Made by a program: the position numbers and the translations under genes
Notes under the pieces: model-generated
The model's input: the letters and a program-made list of their open reading frames with translations, nothing else
What the model was told of the DNA's origin: nothing
Databases searched by the model: none
Shown: in pieces, positions 46,585-56,559 of the stretch
Layout of the letters: each line of letters begins with the position of its first letter
How positions within the stretch are numbered: the first letter of the stretch is position 1
Origin: Mesorhizobium sp. WSM3862
Lineage (GTDB): Bacteria; Pseudomonadota; Alphaproteobacteria; Rhizobiales; Rhizobiaceae
NCBI RefSeq assembly: GCF_002294985.1
Contig: NZ_NSGE01000002.1
Span: forward strand, 62,001 to 126,000
DNA: 64,000 nt
Direction: 5' to 3'

Positions 46585-48600
46585 ATGCTGTGTCTAGGAT
46601 TGAACGGGGGATTGGACAAAGTCTATGAAAACAGGTTTCAGATTCCAAACACATTCATGCACGATGGCGCTGCGGTGCTCGTCCGGGACGGACAGGTCAT
46701 TGCGGCCGTAGAAGAGGAGCGCCTCAATCGGATCAAACATTCCAACAAGCTCCCAATTAGCGCGGCTCAATACTGTCTTTCAGCAGCCGGGGTTCAGCTC
46801 AGCGAAATCGATCGTGTGGCGTTCTACGCTACCGAAGCCTACTCGAATGCCATGCTAGAAAACATGCTTGTTTCCCAGCCGGACGCTTCCATTCCGTTGG
46901 ATGCTAAACTGTTGATGCAGAGGCTGCTGGCGCAGGAGTTCGGTACCGAACTCGACGCTTCGCGTATCTCATTCGTAGGTCATCATCAGGCGCACGCCGT
47001 GAGTGCTTTTGCAATGTCGGGCTTCGAGCAAAGTCTGATTTTCGCGATCGATGGCTCTGGTGATTTCCTGTCGGGCCTTATGGCGATAGGATCTGCTACT
47101 GAAATTACGCAACTCGCGACTTTCCCAGAGAACAATTCCCTTGGGCAATTTTATCTCGAGACGATCCGGTATCTCGGCTACGGCTTGTTCGATGAATATA
47201 AGGTAATGGGGCTTGCCCCCTACGGCGATCCCGTTCCCTATCGCGCGCTTTTCGAGCAGTTCTATGAACTCTCCGCAAACGGCGAGTATCGCGTCCACCT
47301 GGACCGCATCGGTCCGACTTTGCTCCGCAGCATTCAGGTTCGGCAAAAGGGAATGCCATTCACCCAGCAGCATAAGGATGTGAGTGCGTCGCTACAGGAA
47401 GCGCTCGAACGCATCGTGTTTCACATTCTTCGGCATTATCGTGAGGCCACCGGGATGACGCGGTTGTGCCTGGCCGGCGGAGTTGCGCACAACTGTTCCA
47501 TGAACGGCAAGCTGCTCTATTCAGGACTTTTCGAAGACATCTTCGTGCAGCCCGCATCGCATGACGCTGGGTGCGCATTAGGCGCTGCGCTAATCGCGTC
47601 TAATGAGCTGGGCCGCCCCGCGCCGCGTGCGCGATTGCAGGAGGTTTATTGGGGGCCGGATCTCGCGAGTGATCACGCTGTCGAAGAGGAACTAAAGGCA
47701 TGGGCGGGGCACCTGGAGTTTGAACGCACTGAGGAAGTGGCGGATAGGGCAGCCGAGTGGATGGCCGGTGGCGCCGTGATCGGCTGGGTGCAAGGTCGTT
47801 CGGAGTTCGGGCCGCGCGCGCTCGGAAATCGCAGCATTCTTGCCGACCCCAGGCCCGCCACAAACAAGGACCGGATCAACGCTATGGTCAAGAAGCGGGA
47901 AGGGTACCGCCCGTTCGCCCCATCAGTGCTGGAGGAGCATGCGCGCGAATTTTTTGACCTCCCGGGTAGTGCGTGCGAATTTCCGTTCATGAACTTCGTA
48001 GTTCGTGTGCACGATTCCAAACGTGGTTTGCTCGGCGCCATCACGCACGTCGACGGTACGGCTCGGCTGCAAACAGTATCGCGCAGGGCCAGTCCTGCCT
48101 ATTGGGACGTCATCAATGCCTTCAAGCAGCGGACGGGCGTCCCAATGCTGCTCAATACGTCCTTTAACAACAATGCCGAGCCGATAGTAGATTCGGTTGC
48201 AGACTCGATTGCCACGTTCCTGACGACAGAGCTGGATGGACTTGTGGTCGGGCCGTACCTCGTCAAAAAACGGGCCGCAACGCTGCAGGACTGGACTGCG
48301 CTCGCGGTTTCATTGCCGCCTTATGTATCCCTGCATAAAGTCCGCGCATACAGGGCGCAGGATCGCCAGGAGACCGTCTGCGAAATCCGAACGGATAACC
48401 GTGACTGTGCGCGTATTTCACATGACTTGTTCGATCTGCTGACGCGGATCGAAGGCGAGGCCGTGCTCGCGGATCTCCTCGACACAATTACGCTGGATCA
48501 AGCCCAGCGCGAGGCTCTCACATCAGAGCTGAGACGATTGTGGGAGCAGCGCCACGTTCGGATGCACCCCTCACAAGCTGCTCGCGTCCACCAAAACTGA
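46585..48600 (+). CDS. nolO: Nod factor 3-O-carbamoyltransferase
   Basis: A 671-residue carbamoyltransferase of the NodU/TobZ family. The N-terminal ASKHA-like part has MHDGAAVLVRDGQVIAAVEE, the histidine cluster VGHHQAHAVSAF and FAIDGSGDF; the C-terminal part has GRSEFGPRALGNRSILADPR and LLNTSFNNNAEP. NolO adds a carbamoyl group to O-3 of the non-reducing terminal sugar. GGAG six bases before ATG 46585 supports that start over an in-frame ATG at 46573. It closes the nodA-C-I-J-nolO operon, as in M. loti and NGR234. A second enzyme, NodU, lies at 61815. Confidence 0.93.
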   Translation: MLCLGLNGGLDKVYENRFQIPNTFMHDGAAVLVRDGQVIAAVEEERLNRIKHSNKLPISAAQYCLSAAGVQLSEIDRVAFYATEAYSNAMLENMLVSQPDASIPLDAKLLMQRLLAQEFGTELDASRISFVGHHQAHAVSAFAMSGFEQSLIFAIDGSGDFLSGLMAIGSATEITQLATFPENNSLGQFYLETIRYLGYGLFDEYKVMGLAPYGDPVPYRALFEQFYELSANGEYRVHLDRIGPTLLRSIQVRQKGMPFTQQHKDVSASLQEALERIVFHILRHYREATGMTRLCLAGGVAHNCSMNGKLLYSGLFEDIFVQPASHDAGCALGAALIASNELGRPAPRARLQEVYWGPDLASDHAVEEELKAWAGHLEFERTEEVADRAAEWMAGGAVIGWVQGRSEFGPRALGNRSILADPRPATNKDRINAMVKKREGYRPFAPSVLEEHAREFFDLPGSACEFPFMNFVVRVHDSKRGLLGAITHVDGTARLQTVSRRASPAYWDVINAFKQRTGVPMLLNTSFNNNAEPIVDSVADSIATFLTTELDGLVVGPYLVKKRAATLQDWTALAVSLPPYVSLHKVRAYRAQDRQETVCEIRTDNRDCARISHDLFDLLTRIEGEAVLADLLDTITLDQAQREALTSELRRLWEQRHVRMHPSQAARVHQN

Positions 48601-49616
48601 TGCCAAAACCTGGACGACCGATAACAGCTGCCGAAACACTGGTGTGTCCAAGCACCTTCATATGACACGCCGCTTGGCGCGGGGGATCCGGAGTAACTGG
48701 CCGAACACCCGGATCCTGATCCACAGCCATTTATTGCAGCCCGCAGGCCATCGACTGGTGCCGCGCCAACTATATCGAATTCATCCTCCGCCTGGGCTCA
48801 CCACGACCTTGCGCGAAGGCATGTCGCGGATCTAGAGCCCCGCACAATGGCGCGCTTCGAAGCGTCGGTGAAGGGCGAGTCCGAAGGTCAAATTCGTTGA
48901 CGGACCCGGCAGTTGCAGACGCGTCGAGCGCGTCATCGCCTCGTGTCGAGGTCAGCGATGAGGGCGTGGCCAAGGCGAGCTGTTGGGTTTCTACAGGCGC
49001 ATTGGATGTCGAGGATAAAACCGTTGATGTCGAGAGATCCAGAGGAAGGGATTTGGCCGGTGAGGCTCTGAAGCGACCAGGTCAAAGCGATCGGTGGCGG
49101 CATAAGCCAGGCGATAAGGCGGCGCAGTCTGGCGGATGCGGGTCGGGCCTGCCGAGTGATGATCGGACTGTCGGCATCGCGAAGGCTAAGCCGCGACGAC
49201 GGGTCGCGCTCGCCTCGGTCGATCTGGTCGCCACGATGCTCGAGCGCGAATGGTAGGGGCAATACCCGGATGGCTGGGACGAGTGATGCCGTCCGTTGTC
49301 TACTACTGCAAAAGCCGATGTGGCGGCTTGGCTCTCACATGCCGAGCGTCTGAGTGCTTCCGGCAGGGCGAACAGTCTCGGCGAATATTTCCGCCGCTTC
49401 GTCGACCCTTTCAGCAGAACGGTCGGTCTGCTCCATTCGCTTGAGTACCCCGTTGTGCAACATCTCCAGGTCGCGCGGGCAGCCGAATTGGCCGTTCGCA
49501 AACTGTGCCAGTTTATCAGTCTTGGATCGGTGGGGCGGGCTCGGGCATCGACATCGGACATGCTCTTGGCTTTCGGCAAGAGTAGCTGCAAACTGGTCCA
49601 GTTGGGAGGAAAAGAA
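48601..49616. other. 1-kb interval between nolO and the MocR regulator
   Basis: No gene is supported. The frame upstream of the MocR gene stays open back to about 49296, but the residues there (VDPFSRTVGLLHSLEYPVVQ) are outside the family and the ribosome-binding site is at 49603-49608. Elsewhere frames on both strands overlap without motifs. Confidence 0.4.
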
Positions 49617-51086
49617 ATGGTCCAGTTTCCGGGTCCCGGCGGCTCAAACCGCTCGTACGGCATGGGTGCGCGCCAGATCTACGAATCGCTTCGCGAGCAG
49701 ATCCTCAGAGGCGTCTACGACACTGGCAGCCAACTGCCCTCCTCACGTGGCCTCGCCGAGGAACTTGGAGTCTCGCGAACGACCGTCACCGCTGCCTACG
49801 AGCAGCTGGCGGCGGAAGGTTTCATCGACGTCCGTCAAGGCGCTCGCCATCGTGTCGCATCGTCGCTGATCGGACCTGAGCTAACCGCCAATCCCCCAAA
49901 ACGGGCCGGCCCGGGTCACTTGTCAAACTATGGCGAACGGCTGCGTGGCACTCCGCGCTGGCCGGATTACCTGCCCAACACGCTGAAGATCGATTTCCGA
50001 TATGGCGACCTGGCGCCCTCAGATTTTCCGGCACCGGTTTGGAAGCGCGCGATGAACGCGGCGATGGCGCAGCGGCCGGCACGGCTCGCCTACGACCATC
50101 CGTGCGGTTCGCGCCGGCTGCGCCAGGCGCTTCAGGGCTATCTCTGGCGCGCCCGTACTGTGCGCTGCGACCCTGAGCAAATCGTCATCGTCAATGGTTC
50201 GCAGCAGGGGCTCGATCTCTGCGCGCGCCTGCTGCTCGACCCAGGGGACAGCTTCGTCATCGAGGACCCCTGCTACAGGATGGCACGCCAGGTCTTTGCC
50301 AGTACAGGTGCCACGCCGGTTCCCGTCGAGGTTGACGAGCACGGCATGCAGACGGAGCAACTGGCGGGGCTCGCGGCCCGGCTGGCCTATGCGACGCCGT
50401 CGCATCAGTTTCCGCTCGGCGGCGTCATGCCGATCGCGCGGCGGCATCAGCTTCTGGAATGGGCGCGGGACGAGGGCGCCTACGTCATCGAGGACGACTA
50501 CGACAGCGAATATCGCTACGATATCAGCCCCGTTCCCCCGCTGCACAGCCTGGAGGATCATGCGGCCGTCATCTACCTAGGCACCATCTCCAAGACGCTC
50601 TCGCCGATGCTGCGCATCGGCTATCTCGTCGTCCCCGTGGAATTGCAGCAGGTTTTCGAAACCGCCAAGCAGTTTGCCGACCGGCATTCTCCGATGGCCG
50701 AGCAGGAGTCATTGGCCTCTCTGATCGAGAGCGGCAGCTATGAAAACCATGTGCGCCGCGTGCGTCGCCTCAACGGCGAGCGCCGGGAGGTGTTGCTGAC
50801 CACCATGAAACGGAGTTTTCTAGATAGGATCGAAGTCCAGGGGGCAGAGGCTGGACTGCACGTCGTCATATGGTTCAACGACCTGCCGCGATCGCGCGAA
50901 ACGGCGTTGGTCGAAGCCGCGCAATACGCGGGTCTGGGTCTGCACCCCATTTCGCCGCTTTACCATCGGCAGTCGGGAGCAGGCGAGGCCGATCGCGTCG
51001 GGCTTGTCATGGGCTATTCCGCCTTGAGCATCCGGCAGATCGAAAAAGGCGTCGAGATGCTGCGGGACGTCGTCGCTCAAATCTGA
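49617..51086 (+). CDS. MocR/PdxR-type GntR regulator with aminotransferase-like domain
   Basis: A 489-residue fusion. Residues about 18-80 form a GntR winged helix ([20 protein letters not shown], then [20 protein letters not shown]). After a linker, residues 125-485 form a fold-type I aminotransferase domain with the PLP lysine in [19 protein letters not shown] and the aspartate region [14 protein letters not shown]. Such proteins sense PLP or amino-acid derivatives. GGGAGG precedes the ATG at 49617. The LysE exporter and TIM-barrel gene downstream are possible targets, but nodB lies between them. Confidence 0.9.
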   Translation: MVQFPGPGGSNRSYGMGARQIYESLREQILRGVYDTGSQLPSSRGLAEELGVSRTTVTAAYEQLAAEGFIDVRQGARHRVASSLIGPELTANPPKRAGPGHLSNYGERLRGTPRWPDYLPNTLKIDFRYGDLAPSDFPAPVWKRAMNAAMAQRPARLAYDHPCGSRRLRQALQGYLWRARTVRCDPEQIVIVNGSQQGLDLCARLLLDPGDSFVIEDPCYRMARQVFASTGATPVPVEVDEHGMQTEQLAGLAARLAYATPSHQFPLGGVMPIARRHQLLEWARDEGAYVIEDDYDSEYRYDISPVPPLHSLEDHAAVIYLGTISKTLSPMLRIGYLVVPVELQQVFETAKQFADRHSPMAEQESLASLIESGSYENHVRRVRRLNGERREVLLTTMKRSFLDRIEVQGAEAGLHVVIWFNDLPRSRETALVEAAQYAGLGLHPISPLYHRQSGAGEADRVGLVMGYSALSIRQIEKGVEMLRDVVAQI

Positions 51087-51089
51087 GAC

Positions 51090-51285
51090 GCTTACGGTTT
51101 CCGCGCGCGGGGTAGGCCCACGTTCGCGGGTGCTCGTCGTAAACATTTCATCATCGAAATAATTGTGCAGGCGGGCAACGGCCGCGCTCATGGCGGGCTG
51201 ACTTGGATTGATCTGCTTGCCGCCCCGTGAGGTTGCGCTCGGTCGGTGCGTCGCACGACCAGGAGGTCAGATCAAGGGCTTTGTC
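51090..51285 (-). pseudogene. nodD 5' relic (module in front of nodB)
   Basis: The minus strand keeps the NodD N-terminus in broken form: [23 protein letters not shown] residues, then [20 protein letters not shown]. It corresponds to the first 60 codons of nodD1, including the helix-turn-helix, and then is cut by the 3' end of the MocR gene. Its start points away from the nod box at 51292 as in the intact pair. Confidence 0.75.
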
Positions 51286-51291
51286 TCATCT

Positions 51292-51338
51292 ATCCCCAAC
51301 GTGGATGCTTGTCATCGAAACAATCGATTTTGCCGATT
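51292..51338 (+). promoter_or_regulatory. nod box upstream of nodB
   Basis: ATCCCCAACGTGGATGCTTG, then TCATCGAAACAATCGATTTT and GCCGATT: 47 bases matching the nod box. It lies between the nodD relic and the nodA relic, 788 bases before nodB. Confidence 0.88.
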
Positions 51339-51586
51339 GGACAGGACGTCCCATAGGAAGAATTCGAGGATGCAGCCCTAAAGGATTGTCGATGTATGCG
51401 TTGGCTCCGAGGAGCATTTTCTGGTTTGTGCCTCCTGGTCTGCGCCGAACTTTAAGCGAGCCGATCCGCATTTCGACCAATCGTCGGTGATCGGCGCAAG
51501 CTGCATCGCGTCGGCTCTTCGCCACAGGCTCCCTCAGGTAGCGTAGGCGTCTACCTCAAGGATCACCAACAAGTTGAGGTGTTCCC

Positions 51587-52129
51587 ATGCGCTCCCAAGG
51601 ACGGTGGAGGTTGTGCTCGGAAACAAGTTGCAAGTGGCCGATCATGTCGAACTCTCCGACTCTCCGAAAAAACCTATCGAGGGACTGATCCTTTAATGGA
51701 AAGCTATTTGCAGCCGTTCGAAGTTGGGCTGGGGCTTCGGCCTAACGGCTACGACGCGCTGGGCGTCACGGCTCACTTGGGCCTGTTGCGCCGCCATCAG
51801 GATCGGCGAGGTTGATTTCTTGGCGGGAGAATTCGGGTTGGACGCGACGCGTCCGCATCTTGATCGACTCGGAATCAGCAATTCATTTTGTGTGCCATAT
51901 CCAGTGCTTTCGCCACGGTGGGGCACGCGCTGCGGAACCAATTTGAGAGGTCCTGCAGAAACGGCGTGGCGGCTATTGCGTCTACGTTCGCGTACGATCC
52001 CACTCCGGAGTGCCGAACCTCGACCTGCCGTCTCGCGCGTTGAGCACGTGCTCTCGTGGCTATGCCGATTGCGCGGCTGATGAGCAAATGGCCGGTACAA
52101 CAATTGACCGGAAGGATCCAGAGCTATGA
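51587..52129 (+). pseudogene. Full-length but frameshifted nodA in front of nodB
   Basis: ATG 51587 (MRSQGRWRLCSETSCKWPIM) begins a copy of nodA that can be followed to its end. Pieces are [31 protein letters not shown] and, near 52040-52129, a C-terminal DRKDPEL-like tail ending in TGA. Several small insertions and deletions break the frame. The TGA overlaps the nodB ATG in ATGA, exactly as in a working nodAB pair. Confidence 0.85.
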
Positions 52130-52785
52130 AACATCATGATGAAAGATGGGAGGTGCAGAGTGAATGCGCTGATGGAACCGGCCGTCGGAGCGTTTATCTG
52201 ACGTTTGACGACGGTCCCGATCCATTTTTCACGCCACAGATACTCGATGTGCTGGCGCAAAATGGGGTGCCGGCGACTTTCTTCGTCATCGGTGCCTGTG
52301 CCGCAGAGCACCCGGATCTCATCCAGCGAATGATCGCAGAAGGGCACGAGGTAGGCAACCACACGATGTCTCATCCAGATTTGTCCAAATGCGACTTGGG
52401 TGAAGTGCAACGTGAGGTATTTGAGGCCAACCGTGCCATTATGGCAGCATGCCCGCAGGCCTCGATCCGCTACATTCGCGCGCCATACGGCGCCTGGAGC
52501 GAAGAAGTGTTCACTGCCTCAGAGATCGCCGGGCTGGCCGCCCTTCATTGGTCGATAGACCCAAAAGACTGGTCGCGCCCCGGCACCGACGCGATCGTCG
52601 ATGCAGTGCTCGCCGCGGTCCGGCCCGGTGCAATCGTGCTCTTGCACGACGGTTGCCCTCCCGACGAGTCGAGACGGAGCGCTCAAGCCAGTTTGCGCCA
52701 CCAGACCGTTATGGCGCTGTCCAATCTGATTCCGGCATTACATGCCTGCGGATATGAAATTCGCTCCCTTCCAGAACATCACTGA
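52126..52785 (+). CDS. nodB: Chitooligosaccharide deacetylase
   Basis: A 219-residue NodB of the polysaccharide deacetylase (CE4) family. Motif 1 is VYLTFDDGPDP (with catalytic Asp), motif 2 GHEVGNHTMSHPDL (metal-binding His), motif 3 IRAPYGAWSEE, and motif 4 GAIVLLHDGCP. It removes the N-acetyl group at the non-reducing end of the chitin oligomer so that NodA can attach the fatty acid. Its start is embedded in the stop of the nodA relic. It is separated from nodACIJ by 3.5 kb and has its own nod box, as in M. loti. Confidence 0.96.
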   Translation: MKHHDERWEVQSECADGTGRRSVYLTFDDGPDPFFTPQILDVLAQNGVPATFFVIGACAAEHPDLIQRMIAEGHEVGNHTMSHPDLSKCDLGEVQREVFEANRAIMAACPQASIRYIRAPYGAWSEEVFTASEIAGLAALHWSIDPKDWSRPGTDAIVDAVLAAVRPGAIVLLHDGCPPDESRRSAQASLRHQTVMALSNLIPALHACGYEIRSLPEHH

Positions 52786-53365
52786 AATGTCGGATTGGAC
52801 CCGCTCCCCGCCCTTCTCGCCCATGAAGGCTTGCAGGCCGTTTACGCCCTGCGCGTAAGCACTCCGTCCAAAAATCGGACGAACTCCGACTGTTGGCTAA
52901 GCGTGGACAGTTGTTCTCACCTGCCACAATGAGGACCCGCGCACGCTCTCGGCATTCCCTGGCATCTCCGAACTCCTCGAGGTTGTTTTAACATGGCTCA
53001 TTTTGCGTTAGATCAATTCATTGGGCTTGCCGGAGGCCTATACAGCGCATTCCTCCGTGATCGCGGCCCACAAGGTTTGGGAATCTAGCCGCCGTTGCCG
53101 TTATGCGGGATGTCCCCACCGCTCGGCTGCGAAGGACGCAGGCTGTTCCCCGACTCGCCCACCCCGCTGCGGATCTGTCCCTGATCGGATCCGTCTTTCG
53201 TCCACTGGACCACGTCGATAGCTTCTGACTGGCCGTTTCCAGCAGGTCAGATTGCCGGTAGCTGAGTGGTAACGCAAGGAGGGCCTTGCAGCGAGCGAGC
53301 GGGCATCTGACCGAGAGATCGCCCGCTCTCGTCCCAAATGATCGTGAACCTCGTCGGAATCGACC
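52786..53365. other. 0.6-kb interval without a supported gene
   Basis: Only overlapping short frames without motifs are present. No nod box or transposase trace is seen. It separates nodB from the LysE gene. Confidence 0.35.
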
Positions 53366-54019
53366 ATGATGCCAGAACTGACCCCATTCGCCCTGTATCT
53401 CGCCGCGGCCTTCATGCTCGCCATCACGCCAGGTCCGGGCATCTTCTACGTTGCCGCGCGCACGCTCGCCGGCGGTCGTCCGGAAGGTATCGCTTCCAGC
53501 CTCGGCACCGGGGTAGGGGGCATGATCCACGTCCTCGCCGCAAGCTTAGGTGTTTCCGCGATCGTGCTCGGGAGCTCGGAACTGTTCTCTGCATTAAAGC
53601 TGTTCGGCGCGGTCTACCTCGTCTGGCTCGGCTTTCGCACCTTTCAAGCCGCCCGCCGCAAGGGAGCGACCGGCGGCAATGACGGCGACCGGGTGAGTCC
53701 AGTCGGACCTCGGCGGGCATTTCGTGAAGGGGTGCTGGTCGAGGCTCTCAACCCGAAGACGGCAGCGTTTTTTTTAGCCTTCCTTCCGCAGTTCGTGAAC
53801 CCGAGCGCAGGGTTCGTAGCTCTGCAATTCGTGGTGCTTGGCTCCTTGTCGATTGCACTCAACACGCTTGCCGACATCGTGGTTGCCTTCCTGGCCAGCG
53901 GCATTCAAGACGGCGCGGCAGCGCGTCCCGGGTTGATCCGCCGCCTAAGGGAAGCGTCGGGCGGCGCGATGATCGCGCTGGGCGTCGGCCTCGCTCTGGC
54001 GAAGCACCCGGCTGCCTGA
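53366..54019 (+). CDS. LysE/RhtB-family amino-acid exporter
   Basis: A 217-residue membrane protein with five to six helices. The family signature AFMLAITPGPGIFYVAARTL lies at residues about 14-33, then LGVSAIVLGSSELFSALKLF, and the mid-protein FREGVLVEALNPKTAAFFLA is typical of LysE/RhtB. It exports amino acids or their derivatives. Two ATG codons in a row (53366, 53369) could start it. The neighbouring MocR gene might control it, since LysE genes are often found with MocR or LysR regulators. Confidence 0.88.
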   Translation: MMPELTPFALYLAAAFMLAITPGPGIFYVAARTLAGGRPEGIASSLGTGVGGMIHVLAASLGVSAIVLGSSELFSALKLFGAVYLVWLGFRTFQAARRKGATGGNDGDRVSPVGPRRAFREGVLVEALNPKTAAFFLAFLPQFVNPSAGFVALQFVVLGSLSIALNTLADIVVAFLASGIQDGAAARPGLIRRLREASGGAMIALGVGLALAKHPAA

Positions 54020-54216
54020 ATTTTGAATCCGATCGGTTGGGCGTCTCTGCGGGTTGGCGGGTTAGCTTGCGCAAGCAGATGCACCACAGTGAGAGAAGCG
54101 TGCGCTCGACCGACTCGCCTCCCGCATGAAGATCATTTCGGCCCTCGCATATCAACGCACGGTAGAAGACAAGTCAGCCGAGAATGGCACCCGTTTCACG
54201 GAAGGAAAACCAACCC

Positions 54217-55029
54217 ATGCGCCAAGCATCGCCCCGCTTTGCACTCGATCATATGGCGACACCCGGACTTGACGTTGGGGCGCTTTTCGCTTTTGCCCGC
54301 GACCAGGGGCTGACCGACGTCCAGATCCGCTGCCAGCCGCGCAGCAATACGATTGCACTCGGCATCCCGGCGGCAGACGTCCGCTCTGCCGCCGCCGAAG
54401 CAGGCGTTGGGATCATTTCCGTCAATGCCTTGCAGCGCTTCAATGAGTGGACACCAGCCCGCAAGGCCGAGGCGAGCAAACTCGCCGATTATGCGGCGGC
54501 CTGCGGAGCCCAGATGCTCATGCTGGTGCCGGTCAACGACGGCTCCTGGCCCGCCAATGGCGAGCACCGGGGCGATCTCCGCACCGCCTTGAAGGCGCTC
54601 AAGCCGATCCTCCAGTCGCGCGGCCTGATCGGTCTCATCGAGCCGCTGGGCTTCCAAACCTGCTCGCTTCGATCGAAGAGCGAAGCGGCTAAGGCCATCG
54701 CCGCTATTGATGGCCGATCGGTCTTCCGGCTCGTGCACGACACGTTCCACCACACGCTCGCCGGGGAGACGTTCTTCTCCTGCGAGCTGACCGGTCTTGT
54801 GCACATTTCAAGAGTGAACGATCCAATTCACTGGATTTACCCGGATCGCGTCCTGGCAGGTTCCGACAATGGCAGCCAGATCCGGGCGCTGCTTGATGGC
54901 GGTTATGGGGGGCCCTTCTCATTCGCACCGTTTGTCGATGCAGCCCACCCGCTCGACGACTTCGCAGGCGCACTTGCCGCAAGCATCGATCTAGTCCGAC
55001 ACGGGCTATTGACGCGACTGGCGGCGTGA
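54217..55029 (+). CDS. Sugar-phosphate isomerase/epimerase-like TIM-barrel protein
   Basis: A 270-residue AP-endonuclease-2-like barrel. Visible features are [32 protein letters not shown], the metal-site strand [13 protein letters not shown] (Glu), the histidines in [14 protein letters not shown], and VHISRVNDP near the C-terminus. Relatives include inosose dehydratase IolE and rhizopine-catabolism MocC. The ATG at 54217 with AAGGAAAAC upstream is preferred to the in-frame ATG at 54184. Its 3' end overlaps the 3' end of nodD1 (convergent) by 24 bases. Confidence 0.75.
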   Translation: MRQASPRFALDHMATPGLDVGALFAFARDQGLTDVQIRCQPRSNTIALGIPAADVRSAAAEAGVGIISVNALQRFNEWTPARKAEASKLADYAAACGAQMLMLVPVNDGSWPANGEHRGDLRTALKALKPILQSRGLIGLIEPLGFQTCSLRSKSEAAKAIAAIDGRSVFRLVHDTFHHTLAGETFFSCELTGLVHISRVNDPIHWIYPDRVLAGSDNGSQIRALLDGGYGGPFSFAPFVDAAHPLDDFAGALAASIDLVRHGLLTRLAA

Positions 55030-55989
55030 GACGCGGGAGTGAATTTGGGGGTGCCTGCGGCGCCCTTTGGCGTCCGGCGGAGAAGTCATTCGAGACGCCT
55101 CCTGTAACAACACCTCTCGCATCCAGATGCTTGCCGGATCGCTGTTGTGAAGGGCGGGCCATTGGACGGCCTCGGTGAATGCGGGAAGCGGCAGCGGAAG
55201 TTCGACGATCCGCAGGGGCAAGGTTTTTTCGAAATATTTAACCAGCCGGAAGGGCATGCTCGCTATACGAGCTGTGCCTGAGACCATCGGCGGGATCATG
55301 CTGAAAGCCTGTACGACGATCTCGACACGTCTCTTGAGACCATGCTCAAGCAAAAACCGTTCCTCCATGGATGGCGTCAGCGCATGGCCGAACTTGACCG
55401 CAACGTGCCTCATGGACATGTAGCTCTCGAAGGTAAGCTGCCCTGGCAGCTGCTTGTTCGTGGGGCAGCCCACGCACACGAGTGTCTCGTCGAACAGCGC
55501 CCCTCTTGGATGCGCGCTCGACATGAACAATTCCGGACAAATCAGGAAATCGACGTCGCCGCGCCGGAGAAGCTCATCCGGATCGTCGTCGAGCGGCAGC
55601 AATTCGAAGCTGACGGCGGGTGCTTCGCGTGCAACACGCTCCACGACCTTTTCAAAAAACACAAGTGTGACGAAATCGGAAAGAACGATCCTGAAACGGC
55701 GATCGGATTGAGCCGGGTTAAACGGATCCCAAGAAATGATCGAGGACTGGATTTTCAGGAGTGCGCCGCGAACTGCGGGGGCGAGTGTTTCCGCACGCTG
55801 TGTTAGAACACGTTCGCGTCCGCTCATCGTAAACAGTTCATCGTTGAAAAAATCGCGCAGCCGGGCGACGGCCGCGCTCATGGCTGGCTGACTCAGGTTG
55901 ATGCTGTTTGCCGCCGCCGTGAGGTTGCGCTCGGTCAGCAGTGCATCGAGCACGACGAGGAGGTTCAGATCAAGGCCCTTGAAGCGCAT
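55006..55989 (-). CDS. nodD1: NodD, LysR-type nod gene activator (copy 1)
   Basis: A 327-residue LysR regulator. It starts [20 protein letters not shown] and has the helix-turn-helix [20 protein letters not shown] (about 25-44). The flavonoid-sensing domain contains [20 protein letters not shown] and FLICPELFM. It binds nod boxes and activates with plant flavonoids. The start codon at 55989 is 12 bases from the nod box at 56001, the classic divergent nodD-nodA layout, so it can autoregulate. The C-terminus runs about 25 residues beyond that of nodD2 (after QEASRM), because a stop there is lost. The tail overlaps the TIM-barrel gene. Confidence 0.95.
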   Translation of the reverse strand: MRFKGLDLNLLVVLDALLTERNLTAAANSINLSQPAMSAAVARLRDFFNDELFTMSGRERVLTQRAETLAPAVRGALLKIQSSIISWDPFNPAQSDRRFRIVLSDFVTLVFFEKVVERVAREAPAVSFELLPLDDDPDELLRRGDVDFLICPELFMSSAHPRGALFDETLVCVGCPTNKQLPGQLTFESYMSMRHVAVKFGHALTPSMEERFLLEHGLKRRVEIVVQAFSMIPPMVSGTARIASMPFRLVKYFEKTLPLRIVELPLPLPAFTEAVQWPALHNSDPASIWMREVLLQEASRMTSPPDAKGRRRHPQIHSRVSRRQSRQ

Positions 55990-56000
55990 GGCTTTCAATT

Positions 56001-56047
56001 ATCCATAGCGTGGATGCTCGCGATCTAAACAATCGATTTTACCAAAC
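56001..56047 (+). promoter_or_regulatory. nod box between nodD1 and the acyltransferase gene
   Basis: ATCCATAGCGTGGATGCTCG, then CGATCTAAACAATCGATTTT and ACCAAAC: a near-consensus nod box. It is followed by GCTGCATAG and then a nodA relic, and drives the acyltransferase at 56560. Confidence 0.93.
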
Positions 56048-56090
56048 TTCCAGGGCGCTGCATAGATGACCGCACCTGAGATGCACCCGA

Positions 56091-56372
56091 TCACGCCACT
56101 GCATGGCGTAGCGGCTCACTTGGACCTGCTGCGCCGTTTCCTCACGGTCGGCGAGGTTGATTTCTTGGTAGGCGAACTCGGATTGTACAACGGTGCATCC
56201 GGATCTTGAGAGACTCGGAATGAGCCATTCTATCCGCGTCATGCGTCTGGTACCGCAGCAGGCTGACATTCCAGTCGCTTTCGGCGCGGTTCGGCATGCG
56301 CCGTGGAACCACCTTGAGAGGTTCTGCACAGACGGCCTGGCGGCCATAGTGCCGGGCGTTCGCGTCGCCGCA
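56091..56372 (+). pseudogene. nodA internal relic in front of the acyltransferase
   Basis: The segment matches intact nodA from about 42610 onward: [28 protein letters not shown], then (after a shift) [20 protein letters not shown] and VAFGAVRHAPWNHLERFCTD. The first 55 codons are missing and the frame is broken. Confidence 0.8.
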
Positions 56373-56559
56373 CATGATCGCGACCGCCACTGCGATCGAG
56401 GTAGCGATCAGGCACTGAGATTTTGTCGCTCGCTTGCAGCCAGTCGCCCCACGATACCATGCCCGATCCCCGTCACTTTCGATCCTTTGCGCCGAAACTG
56501 GCGCGCTCGCCGTGCCGGCAAACGGCAAGTAGCAGCTGCGATAGATAGGCCGGCATCTG

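Noticed and set aside
49296..49616. N-terminal extension of the MocR regulator
   Set aside because: The frame is open upstream, but the ribosome-binding site and the GntR domain both point to the ATG at 49617.
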